Source of the DNA: Verrucomicrobiota bacterium
GTDB taxonomy: Bacteria; Verrucomicrobiota; Verrucomicrobiia; Verrucomicrobiales; DEV007
Length of the DNA stretch: 64,000 nt
Direction: 5' to 3'
Assembly (NCBI GenBank): GCA_963205275.1
Contig: CAUJIH010000045.1
Location: 34,534-98,533, forward strand
Made by a program: the position numbers and the translations under genes. Below the pieces are notes generated by a model, which did no database searches, had not been told where the DNA came from, and saw nothing but the letters and a program-made list of their open reading frames with translations. Below are positions 35,610 to 44,036 of this stretch, in pieces; position 1 is the first letter of the stretch; each line of letters opens with the position of its first letter.

Positions 35610-36632
35610 ATGAAAGCACTGGTAAAAGCGCACGATGCTCCGGGACTCTGGATGACGGAGGTTCCGGAGCCGGTGATCGATATCAATGATGTCCTGATCA
35701 AAGTAGATCGCACCGGGATCTGTGGGACAGATGTCCACATTCATAATTGGGATGCCTGGGCGCGTGCAACGATTCCCATCGGCTTGGTCGTCGGGCACGA
35801 GTTCGTGGGAGAGATTGTCGAGATCGGAGCGAATGTGACGGACTTTCACCCCGGCCAGATCGTGAGTGGTGAGGGCCACGTCGTCTGCGGTCGCTGTCGG
35901 AATTGTATGGCAGGTCGACGCCACCTGTGCAAGGACAGCAAAGGGATCGGAGTCAATCGCCCTGGGGCCTTCGCAGAATACATCGCACTACCTGCGGCCA
36001 ATGTCTGGGTTCACTCACAGGCGATCGACCGCGACATCGCCGCGATTTTCGACCCTTTCGGTAACGCGGTTCACACGGCGCTGACTTTTAACACGCTCGG
36101 CGAAGACGTTCTCATCACGGGGGCTGGCCCGATTGGCTGCATGGCGGCGGCGGTATGTCGCTATTCCGGAGCGCGCCACGTCGTAGTTACCGACGTGAAT
36201 CCCTGGCGACTCGACTTGGCGAAGAAGCTGGGGGCCACACGCACAGTCGATGTGCGAAGCGAGAAGCTCATCGATGTACAGCGTGAATTGGGAATGCGCG
36301 AGGGCTTCGATGTGGGGCTGGAAATGTCGGGGAATGCCTCCGCCTTCCACGATCTCTTGGGCAGTCTCTGCCACGGTGGGAAAGTCGCAATGCTGGGAAT
36401 CCCTGCGGAAGAAATCGCGATTAATTGGAGCCAGGTGGTTTTCAATATGCTAACGATCAAAGGAATTTACGGGCGCCGCATGTTCGAGACCTGGTACAAA
36501 ATGACCGTCATGCTGCAGGGTGGACTCGATCTCCATCCCATCATCACCCATCGCTTCTCCTGTGACGATTTTGAGCAGGGCTTCGACGTGATGAAAAGCG
36601 GGCAATCCGGAAAGGTGATTCTAAAGTGGTAA
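35610..36632 (+). CDS. tdh: L-threonine 3-dehydrogenase
   Basis: 340 residues, the typical length of zinc-type threonine dehydrogenase. Catalytic zinc site: [16 protein letters not shown] and [14 protein letters not shown]; structural zinc site: [18 protein letters not shown] site: [14 protein letters not shown]; downstream [17 protein letters not shown]. It oxidises L-threonine to 2-amino-3-ketobutyrate, which Kbl then cleaves. In many bacteria tdh and kbl are adjacent; here kbl is about 12 kb away on the other strand. Confidence 0.96.
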   Translation: MKALVKAHDAPGLWMTEVPEPVIDINDVLIKVDRTGICGTDVHIHNWDAWARATIPIGLVVGHEFVGEIVEIGANVTDFHPGQIVSGEGHVVCGRCRNCMAGRRHLCKDSKGIGVNRPGAFAEYIALPAANVWVHSQAIDRDIAAIFDPFGNAVHTALTFNTLGEDVLITGAGPIGCMAAAVCRYSGARHVVVTDVNPWRLDLAKKLGATRTVDVRSEKLIDVQRELGMREGFDVGLEMSGNASAFHDLLGSLCHGGKVAMLGIPAEEIAINWSQVVFNMLTIKGIYGRRMFETWYKMTVMLQGGLDLHPIITHRFSCDDFEQGFDVMKSGQSGKVILKW

Positions 36633-36637
36633 TCCGG

Positions 36638-37864
36638 ATGACATACCGGAGAATAAGAGACAATCATCCTCTGGGGACAAGGAACTGGGCGACAGCGCTG
36701 CTGACCACATGCATTCTATTTCCCTGCATCTCACAGGCACGTGATATCCATGTCGGAATCGATCCGGAATTTCCCACCATCGCCTCTGCCATCAGTCAGT
36801 CGAAACCGGGCGACACGATCCATTTGGAACCGAAGGTCTATCGGGAGAGCGCGGTATTTTCCAATCGAAACGGAGAGGAGGGCAAACCGATCACTCTCGA
36901 TGGTCACGGAGCGATCCTCGATGGATCAGAGCCTCTGAAGCCGGAAGACTGGAAGGAGATCGAACCTAGTCTCTTCGCGAACGACAGTCTGCTGCCGAAT
37001 TTCAGATCTACGATGCTGGGGCGCTGGTTTTTTCTCTGGAATGGCACGGTTCAGCGCATGGGGATCGCCTCGAAGGCGAGCAGTCAAAAACTCAAAGATC
37101 CGTCTGAGCTCCGCCCGGGAGAATGGACCTTCGTCCGCGAGACCGATCCAGAGGCTCCTGCGGACTCGAAGAGAGTGAAAGGCAGATTTTATCTAAAAAT
37201 CCATCCCGGAAAATCACTCGCAGAGGAGAAAATTTTCGTTCCGACTCGCATGGCTGGGGTTGCTCTCTCGGGCAGTTGCTCCTATTTGGTCGTTCGCAAT
37301 GTGCAGGCCAGATATCCGTGGAATGACGGCTTTAATATCCACGATCACTGCGATCACGTCTTGTTCGAGAACATCTCCGCCTACGGATGCGGAGACGACG
37401 GGATCAGCGCCCACGAGACGGCAGAATATCATGTCAAAGGATTGATCAGCGTCGGCAATAGCACCGGAATCTGCGACGTAGGACAGTCTCAGACGAGCTA
37501 TGAGAGAGTGTTCATTGCCGACAGTGTCAGCATCGACCTGTTTTTTGTGGATCACGGTCGCCACCAGATTCGGAATGCGCTGATCCACTCCTCTGCCCAG
37601 CGCTCCATCGAAGTGGCTGGGAGGACGGGAGAAAGCCAGCTCACGTTGGAAAATGTGTGGTTTCAGCGGCTCGAGGATCCCAGAATCGGAAAGGTGAACG
37701 AGAAAGGGAAATTGGAAGGCATGCGTTGTACCTTTGAGGGCCTGACTTTCGAGAACAGAGGCAAGCTCCAGTGGGAAAAGAGCCGAGTCGATGGCGTCCC
37801 GAGCGATGAGGGCGCTCGCGGGGCCGATCTTGAGGCACTGAGAAGCCTCCAACCCTCTCATTAA
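36638..37864 (+). CDS. Secreted right-handed beta-helix protein
   Basis: 408 residues from ATG 36638 (a GTG at 36626 would overlap tdh). Signal-like segment up to LFPCISQA. Then DPEFPTIASAISQSKPGDTI and YRESAVF, the usual opening of pectate-lyase/NosD-type beta-helices, with rungs including YLVVRNVQARYPWNDGFNIH, VLFENISAYGCGDDGISAHE and HVKGLISVGNSTGICD. This GDDGISAHE-type rung is close to sugar lyases and alginate epimerases, but no family assignment is safe. It begins 5 nt after tdh, probably by chance of compaction, and is followed by a sialidase-like gene 12 nt on. Confidence 0.75.
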   Translation: MTYRRIRDNHPLGTRNWATALLTTCILFPCISQARDIHVGIDPEFPTIASAISQSKPGDTIHLEPKVYRESAVFSNRNGEEGKPITLDGHGAILDGSEPLKPEDWKEIEPSLFANDSLLPNFRSTMLGRWFFLWNGTVQRMGIASKASSQKLKDPSELRPGEWTFVRETDPEAPADSKRVKGRFYLKIHPGKSLAEEKIFVPTRMAGVALSGSCSYLVVRNVQARYPWNDGFNIHDHCDHVLFENISAYGCGDDGISAHETAEYHVKGLISVGNSTGICDVGQSQTSYERVFIADSVSIDLFFVDHGRHQIRNALIHSSAQRSIEVAGRTGESQLTLENVWFQRLEDPRIGKVNEKGKLEGMRCTFEGLTFENRGKLQWEKSRVDGVPSDEGARGADLEALRSLQPSH

Positions 37865-37876
37865 TTCCATTCAATC

Positions 37877-38965
37877 ATGAAAAACATCATTCCATTCATG
37901 TCTCTCTCCCTGCTGATGGGGTCTTTCCAGAACCTAGTGTCACAGGAAGCCACACCCCCAGAGTCGAAATCCATCGTCGCCATCCGCGATGTCTGCGCCT
38001 GGCCTGCTCTGACTCTACTCCCCGACGGAACGATCCACGCCACGCTCTTCGGTCAGCCAAGTCACGGTCAGACTGCTGGTTCCATCGAATCTTGGACTAG
38101 TCCCGATGGAGAACAATGGACGAAACAGGGAATCCCGGCACCTAACGCCCCGAACACGAACCGCATGAATCATGCGGCAGGACTGGCCGAAAACGGCGAT
38201 CTCATCGTGCTCTGTTCGGGCTGGACGAATGAGAAACAGCCGCAGCGACCCAAGCAGGCAGATTTCCGCGACGACGTGCTTCCCATTTGGGTCTGCCGCA
38301 GCAGTGATCAGGGGAAAACTTGGACACATCATGATTCCTTCCCGAAACCCGATCCCGGATGGTCACCCTACATCCCTTTCGGAGTCATCGACCGCGGCGA
38401 GGACGGTGCCCTCCACGTCTCCTGCTACGGAGGTGAGTACAAAGCCCCCACCAAAAACACACGCTTCTCCTCCTTCCGCTGCTGGCACTTCCGCAGCGAT
38501 GACGATGGAAAGACCTGGCGCAGAGTATCCACCATCTATCCGACCGGAGATGAAACCACCCTGCTGCATTTGAATGGGAAGAGTTGGCTGGCGGCAATTC
38601 GGCATCGCTCCATGTGGATCAGCCGCTCCGACGACGATGGCGAAACCTGGAACGAAGCACAGGAAATCACCGCCCCCTATGAGATCAACGGACATCTGCT
38701 CCGCCTGAAAGACGGGCGCATTCTGCTCAGTTATGGATGTCGCATCGCTGATCGATACGGAATTCTTGCTAAGTGGAGCAACGACGAAGGAAAAACCTGG
38801 AGCGAAGCTCTGCGACTCGCTCACTCGCTGGAAAGTGACTGCGGCTATCCCAGCACCGTCCAGCGTGCCGATGGAAAACTGGTAACCGCTTGGTATTCGA
38901 AAGCGACGGAGTTGTATCCTTCTTATCAGATGGGCGTGACGATTTGGTCCATTCCGGCACCCTGA
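37877..38965 (+). CDS. Secreted sialidase-fold (BNR repeat) protein
   Basis: 362 residues, signal peptide to about residue 22. Four Asp-box repeats fix the six-bladed sialidase fold: SSDQGKTWTHH, SDDDGKTWRR, SDDDGETWNEA and SNDEGKTWSEA. A conserved arginine triad cannot be confirmed by eye, so it may be an exo-alpha-sialidase or another glycosidase using the same fold. It follows the beta-helix gene by 12 nt and precedes another propeller-type gene, as in a polysaccharide-utilisation run. Confidence 0.82.
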   Translation: MKNIIPFMSLSLLMGSFQNLVSQEATPPESKSIVAIRDVCAWPALTLLPDGTIHATLFGQPSHGQTAGSIESWTSPDGEQWTKQGIPAPNAPNTNRMNHAAGLAENGDLIVLCSGWTNEKQPQRPKQADFRDDVLPIWVCRSSDQGKTWTHHDSFPKPDPGWSPYIPFGVIDRGEDGALHVSCYGGEYKAPTKNTRFSSFRCWHFRSDDDGKTWRRVSTIYPTGDETTLLHLNGKSWLAAIRHRSMWISRSDDDGETWNEAQEITAPYEINGHLLRLKDGRILLSYGCRIADRYGILAKWSNDEGKTWSEALRLAHSLESDCGYPSTVQRADGKLVTAWYSKATELYPSYQMGVTIWSIPAP

Positions 38966-39073
38966 GCACTCGAAGACCCCGGAGCACTCTGAGAATACGT
39001 CATCCCGTAGCCAGATCGGCTTCCCCAAGACCACCATTCTCGCTAGCATGAGCTGTCAGATCTCGATCTTCTC

Positions 39074-40549
39074 ATGAAATTTCCCGCTTTTCTGTTGCCT
39101 TTCCTGCTTACCCCCCTCATGGCTGCCGATCCCATCCACATCGATGGGCGACGCGAATTGTTCGTCGATAGCTTTCTGCTCGACACGATGAAAGGCACCA
39201 GTCTGCGTCTGGCGATCCCGCGAGACGAAGGAGCAGCCTTCGCCTTCGACAAGCCGTGGGAAGGCCCCTTCTCTGGCTATGCGACCATCCTTACCCTGCC
39301 GGATGGACGACTCCGAGCCTACTACCGTGGTAAACAAGTTCAGGATAAAGATGGCAGCGACAGCGAAGTCACTTGTGTCGCAGAATCCAAGGACGGAAAA
39401 ACATGGACAAAGCCCGATCTGAGCATCTATGAGATCATGGGAGAAAAGAAGAACAACATCGTTCTGGCCTATGCCAAGACATCGTGTCACAACTTTTCTC
39501 CTTTCGTCGATACTCGCGCTGATGTTCCGAAAGATGAACAGTTCAAAGCCCTGGCCGGAACGATCGAAGGCGGTGGACTGTTTGCTTGGAAGTCAGCGGA
39601 CGGGCTGAATTGGCAGAGGATGTCCGAAAATCCGGTGATGCCCAACGACAGCATCTCGTATCCTTGGAAATTTGACTCCCAGAACGTTGCCTTCTGGTCA
39701 TCCGCCGAAAATCGCTACGTCTCCTACTATCGCGTCTTCGAGAATAAAGTCCGCCGTATCGTCCGCAGTGAAAGTCAGGATTTTCTCACCTGGACCCCTC
39801 CCGTCCTGATGGAGTATCGCCATCCCGTCAGCGAAGCCCCGATTGAGCATCTCTACACCAACCAGACTCATCCGTATTTCCGGGCACCGCATCTCTACGT
39901 CGCCATCGCCGCCCGCTTCATGCCAGGACGCCAAGTTCTGAACGATGAGCAAGCAAAGGAAATTCACGTGGACCCCAGATATTTCAGAGACACCTCCGAC
40001 GCCATCTTCATGACCACCCGTCCCTATGAAGGAGGCGACAGCCGATCACACTACGACAGAACCTTCTTGGAAGGCTTCATTCGAGGTGGAATCGGGATTC
40101 AGAACTGGGTCTCACGCACGAACTACCCCGCTCTGAATGTCGTGCCCACCGGGGCGTCTGAAATGTCCATCTATGTGAATCAGGACTATGCCCAGCCGAC
40201 TTCTCACATGCGGCGCTATTCGCTGCGAACAGACGGATTCGCCTCACTCCACTGCGAATACAGTGGCGGAAATGCCGTCACACGGCCCATCGTGTTCTCG
40301 GGGAAACATCTCTCAATCAATTTTTCCACCTCTGCAGCAGGTGGTGTCAGAATCGGCTTTGAGGATCTCAACGGAAAGCCGATTCCTGGCTTTACCATGG
40401 GTGATGGAATTCTCCTCATTGGAAATGAAATCGATCGGCAAGTGCGCTGGAAGAGCGGAGGCGACCTGAGCGCACTCGCCGGAAAACCCGTTCGGATGCG
40501 CATCTCGATGAAAGATGCCGACGTTTACTCATTTCAATTCACAGAGTGA
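39074..40549 (+). CDS. Secreted GH32/GH43-like five-bladed-propeller protein
   Basis: 491 residues, signal peptide 1-17 (MKFPAF...LMAADP). IHIDGRRELFVDSFLLD opens the mature protein and is typical of a large group of uncharacterised PVC proteins with a GH32/GH43-like propeller. Blade motifs: GYATILTLPDGRLRAYYRG, VAESKDGKTWTKPDL, DGLNWQRMSENPVM, FDSQNVAFWS. The C-terminal part (GKHLSINFSTSAAGGVRIGF) looks like a beta-sandwich. Likely an exo-glycosidase or sugar-binding protein; the substrate is unknown. Confidence 0.72.
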   Translation: MKFPAFLLPFLLTPLMAADPIHIDGRRELFVDSFLLDTMKGTSLRLAIPRDEGAAFAFDKPWEGPFSGYATILTLPDGRLRAYYRGKQVQDKDGSDSEVTCVAESKDGKTWTKPDLSIYEIMGEKKNNIVLAYAKTSCHNFSPFVDTRADVPKDEQFKALAGTIEGGGLFAWKSADGLNWQRMSENPVMPNDSISYPWKFDSQNVAFWSSAENRYVSYYRVFENKVRRIVRSESQDFLTWTPPVLMEYRHPVSEAPIEHLYTNQTHPYFRAPHLYVAIAARFMPGRQVLNDEQAKEIHVDPRYFRDTSDAIFMTTRPYEGGDSRSHYDRTFLEGFIRGGIGIQNWVSRTNYPALNVVPTGASEMSIYVNQDYAQPTSHMRRYSLRTDGFASLHCEYSGGNAVTRPIVFSGKHLSINFSTSAAGGVRIGFEDLNGKPIPGFTMGDGILLIGNEIDRQVRWKSGGDLSALAGKPVRMRISMKDADVYSFQFTE

Positions 40550-40714
40550 GACGAACGCTTCCAAAAAGTCTGCCCCGCAGCATTGATTCGTTCATTGGTT
40601 CAGTCTACTTTTTGCATGAGTCAATCCATTGGGAGTAATGTAATGAACTTCCCCTGACCTGTTCTCAGGCGAGTTGCCACTCTTTTTTCACTTTTATCTC
40701 ACGGATTCAAGATC

Positions 40715-41842
40715 ATGAACAACATAGCGATTATCGGACTCGGGTTTGGAGCGGAGTTTATACCGATCTACCAGCGCCACCCGCTCTGCGGGGAGGTGTT
40801 CATCTGCCAGCGCAATCCCGATCACCTCAAAGAGGTAGCCGCGAAGTTTCACATCGATGAGGACCACCAGTACACATCCTTCGAAGAGCTACTCAAGAAC
40901 CCTGAAATCGATGCCGTCCACATCAACACTCCCATCCCGATTCATGCCGAACAATCCTTGGCCGCCCTTAAGGCGGGCAAGCATGTGGCGTGCACGGTCC
41001 CGATGGCCACGTCCGTCGAAGATTGCAAAAAAATCGTCGATCTGGTTCGGGAAACCGGCCTCAAATACATGATGATGGAGACAGTCGTGTACGCACGGGA
41101 GTTTCTCTACATGAAGCATCTTTATGACACTGGGGAACTTGGAAAGCTCCAATTCATCAAGGCCTCCCACCAGCAAGACATGGACGGATGGCCAGGCTAC
41201 TGGCCCGGATTGCCTCCCATGCATTACGCCACCCACTGCGTGGGTCCAGCTCTGGGCATTGGCCGCTTTGAGGCGGAATATGTTTCGTGCTTTGCTTCCG
41301 GCACCATCCGCGAGGAAATGCACCATCACTACAACTCTCCATTCGCGGTGGAATCCATGCACATCAAGTACCGCAATTCAGATTTGAGTGCTCATATCTA
41401 CCGCTCCCTTTTCGACGTGGCGCGGCAGTATCGCGAGGCATTTGAAGTATACGGATCAAAAAAATCGGTCGAGTGGCCGCTTATCGAACATCATCCGCTG
41501 ATACTGCACACTGCTAAACGTCCCGAGCCGGAAATCCCGGAAGAAGTGCGTGCGACAGACTTTGCCGAACGCCTTCCCAAGGAAATCCGCGAATTCACGG
41601 GCCACGGCGTTTACGGTCAGGAAGGGGCAGAGCACCTCTCCTTCACCCAGGGGGCCGGCCACGGTGGTTCCCATCCGCATCTTGTCCATCACTTCCTTGA
41701 AACCATTAATACGGGCAAGGACAGCTATCCTAACGCCGTCGAGGCTGCAAACATTACGCTCACCGGCATTCTGGCGCACGAGTCCGCCCTTCAGGGAGGG
41801 AAGCGCATCGACCTTCCCCAGTGGTCATTCCGCGAGGCTTGA
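40715..41842 (+). CDS. Gfo/Idh/MocA-like protein lacking the EKP lysine
   Basis: 375 residues. NAD-binding fold at the N-terminus (IAIIGLGFGAEFIPIYQRHP), then VHINTPIPIHAEQSLAALKAGKHVACTVPMATS. Here residues 94-96, Glu-Lys-Pro in the other Gfo/Idh/MocA protein of this window, are Thr-Val-Pro; the lysine is missing. The C-terminal domain includes HHHYNSPFAVESMHIKY and ends HESALQGGKRIDLPQWSF, typical of sugar-catabolic members. Either another residue does the chemistry or the protein works without hydride transfer by the usual route. Last of a plus-strand run of polysaccharide-related genes. Confidence 0.85.
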   Translation: MNNIAIIGLGFGAEFIPIYQRHPLCGEVFICQRNPDHLKEVAAKFHIDEDHQYTSFEELLKNPEIDAVHINTPIPIHAEQSLAALKAGKHVACTVPMATSVEDCKKIVDLVRETGLKYMMMETVVYAREFLYMKHLYDTGELGKLQFIKASHQQDMDGWPGYWPGLPPMHYATHCVGPALGIGRFEAEYVSCFASGTIREEMHHHYNSPFAVESMHIKYRNSDLSAHIYRSLFDVARQYREAFEVYGSKKSVEWPLIEHHPLILHTAKRPEPEIPEEVRATDFAERLPKEIREFTGHGVYGQEGAEHLSFTQGAGHGGSHPHLVHHFLETINTGKDSYPNAVEAANITLTGILAHESALQGGKRIDLPQWSFREA

Positions 41843-42142
41843 TCGAGTGGCTCATCCTAAAGAGAGTAGATTGATGTTTCAGCAGCTTGTTCCTGCTGGC
41901 CGAGTACTCTTGCAGTTTTTAGGGACAGGCTAGTTTTCATTAACAGGCGCGCCAGCAAGAAGACCGAAGTAAGGCTGGCAATACGCATCCGTCTACGAGC
42001 TAGTGAACCAGCACCGACGGAAGCCAAGACTCCAGAATCGCGATACCCAAAGAGCACTCCTATTCTATCGCAGGCCACGACTAGAACGGCTTCTTCGAAA
42101 AACTGTGATTGCAAACTCCGCATCGGCAGAGAACTTCGGGCT
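41843..42142. other. 300-nt gap at the left border of the accessory island
   Basis: No convincing gene. A minus-strand frame (41857-42123) has no recognisable domain. The gap holds the REP-like half-site at 41914-41939; otherwise I see nothing in it. Confidence 0.5.
41914..41939 (+). repeat. REP-like half-site, left border of the island
   Basis: TTTTTAGGGACAGGCTAGTTT lies here, and its near match TTTTCAGGGACAGGTTATTT lies at 43975-43995 in reverse orientation. The pair brackets the XPB/Ssl2-N-like gene as an inverted repeat. The shared core is AGGGACAGG. Confidence 0.6.
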
Positions 42143-43930
42143 ATGTCTACACTTCACGATGCCTTGATGGGACTCACTACGGATTATTTGCGTTGCCGAC
42201 TCAGCTTCCTTGCGCCTGGGTTCAAAGTAACCAGGAAGGCCGAACTCGTAGCGGCAATCGAAGCCGCTCTCTCTGGGTCTGGCCTACAGAAGGCATGGGA
42301 TGAGCTGGACGAGGTCGGACGCAATGCGGTGAGAGAGGCAGTGCATAGTCCCGATCACCACCATTCCCCCATGAACTTCCAGGCAAAATATGGCTGTGAA
42401 GCTAAATTTTTTCAGGAAGAAGACGAAAACAGCAGACTCTCATCGTATCAAACGCCGCTGAACTCGACGCGCTTGAATGTCTTCTTCTACCCTGGTGAAG
42501 AGCGAGCTTCCCGCATGATCCCACGCGATCTCGCCGAGCGCTTACGCGCCATAGTGCCACCGCCATCTGCCGTTGTTATATCACATATTCCCGAGCCTCA
42601 GCCTACAAATGAGCTCTTCGTTCGACACACTGAATCCGAGGCCCTTTCCGAACTAAGAGCCTTGCTTCGGCTCGCTGATACAGGGGGCCTCCGCTTCGGT
42701 CCCAGCACGGGTATCCCGGCAAAGAATGCACTCGCCAAAATCGACGCTCTTCTCGCAGGGGGTGACTGGTTCCCACCCGAGTTTTCCCACGCCCCCTATC
42801 CAGGCTCATGGAGCCAGACAATCGGCCCTATCAAATCCGTCGGATGGATCCGTATGCTCAGTGTTGCGGGACTCATCAAAATGAATGGGACAAAATCCGC
42901 ACTCACGCGCAAAGGCCATCTTGCACTATCGAGGCCCGCATGGGAAGTCATCGGAGAAATTTGGAAAAAATGGACCACTAATAAGAATTACGACGAGTTC
43001 AATCGAATCGACGTCATCAAAGGTCAACGCAGCAGAGGGGCACTCACGGCAAGAGAATCACGTCGATACGCGATGCTGGCAGCCATCGAAGAATGTCAGA
43101 CGGGCGAGTGGATGTACTTCGACGAGTTTTCTCGTTACATGCGTGCCAGCGATCACCTCTTCGAAGTCTCCACTGATCAATGGAAATTATACATTGATGA
43201 CCCCAATTACGGTGCGATGGGATACGCTGGATACGGTGAATGGGAGACTCTGCAAGATCGCTACATGCTCTGCATCCTGATGGAATACGCGGCCACCTTG
43301 GGCATCGTAGACATCGCCTATACGCTACCGCAGCGTACTCGCCCGGTGGATCAGTGGGGCATGGACTCCTACGTTTGGCTCTCGCGGTACGACGGCTTGC
43401 AATCCTTCTGCATCAATCGACTAGGCAGACACGTACTAGATGGGAATACCACCCTATTCCAGCCTAGTCAGCCCCTTGCGCAGGTTCGCCTCTCCATTTT
43501 GGGAAATCGGAGTATACGCGTCGTATCTGGCAGCCTTTCTCCCGCCGAACGCATGCAGATCGAGACTTGGGCGGCACCCAGTGGCGACAATTCCTTTCAG
43601 CTCGACGACTCCCTTGCACTAACGGCTGTCGAGGGTGGACATGATCCCGACGCATTTGCCCGCTTTCTCAAAGAGCGCGATGATCAGCCTCTTCCCGAGA
43701 CAACACTCGGCTTTCTCGAACAAGCTCGCTCGAACGGCGGAGCACTGCGTCGTACTGGTGCTGCCATCCTCTTCGAATGCCGAGACGCCCGCACTGCCGA
43801 TATGGTATCCTCTGCAAAAGAGCTCACCAAGATATGCCTACGTGCTGGGGAAACGACACTCGTCGTAAGCGAAGAAAACATCGATCACTTTCGCAAGCAA
43901 GTTCATCGGCTCGGCTTGGGGATTCGCTAA
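42143..43930 (+). CDS. Stand-alone XPB/Ssl2 N-terminal-domain-like protein
   Basis: 595 residues, no signal. The N-terminus (LHDALMGLTTDYLRCRLSFL, VTRKAELVAAIEAAL, WDELDEVGRNAVREAV) resembles the SAP-like start of bacterial 'helicase-associated' proteins. The C-terminus (LPETTLGFLEQARSNGGALR, AAILFECRDARTADM, ETTLVVSEENIDHF) matches the XPB/Ssl2 N-terminal/Helicase_C_3 pattern. No helicase ATPase motif (GxGKT, DEAD/DEAH) is present, so it is not a motor by itself. Such proteins occur near partner helicases or alone; role unknown, perhaps DNA repair or defence. It is the only gene between the two REP-like half-sites. Confidence 0.65.
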   Translation: MSTLHDALMGLTTDYLRCRLSFLAPGFKVTRKAELVAAIEAALSGSGLQKAWDELDEVGRNAVREAVHSPDHHHSPMNFQAKYGCEAKFFQEEDENSRLSSYQTPLNSTRLNVFFYPGEERASRMIPRDLAERLRAIVPPPSAVVISHIPEPQPTNELFVRHTESEALSELRALLRLADTGGLRFGPSTGIPAKNALAKIDALLAGGDWFPPEFSHAPYPGSWSQTIGPIKSVGWIRMLSVAGLIKMNGTKSALTRKGHLALSRPAWEVIGEIWKKWTTNKNYDEFNRIDVIKGQRSRGALTARESRRYAMLAAIEECQTGEWMYFDEFSRYMRASDHLFEVSTDQWKLYIDDPNYGAMGYAGYGEWETLQDRYMLCILMEYAATLGIVDIAYTLPQRTRPVDQWGMDSYVWLSRYDGLQSFCINRLGRHVLDGNTTLFQPSQPLAQVRLSILGNRSIRVVSGSLSPAERMQIETWAAPSGDNSFQLDDSLALTAVEGGHDPDAFARFLKERDDQPLPETTLGFLEQARSNGGALRRTGAAILFECRDARTADMVSSAKELTKICLRAGETTLVVSEENIDHFRKQVHRLGLGIR

Positions 43931-43974
43931 GGACTCTTCCACTGCACCACATTGGGAGATCGTCTCAAACGATT

Positions 43975-43996
43975 AAATAACCTGTCCCTGAAAATT
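43975..43996 (-). repeat. REP-like half-site, inverted relative to that at 41914
   Basis: The reverse complement reads TTTTCAGGGACAGGTTATTT, matching the site at 41914-41939 at nearly every position. It lies between the convergent XPB-like and kinase genes. Its core CCTGTCCCTGAAAA is shared with the large hairpin at 47537-47618. Confidence 0.6.
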
Positions 43997-44036
43997 CTGA
44001 GGCGATCTTGTAGGCCCCCGGTCTGGCCTTGGGGAC

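Noticed and set aside
41857..42123. 88-residue minus-strand frame in the left island gap
   Set aside because: Reads partly hydrophobic and ends plausibly, but has no homology I recognise and no upstream signal; kept only as part of the gap note.
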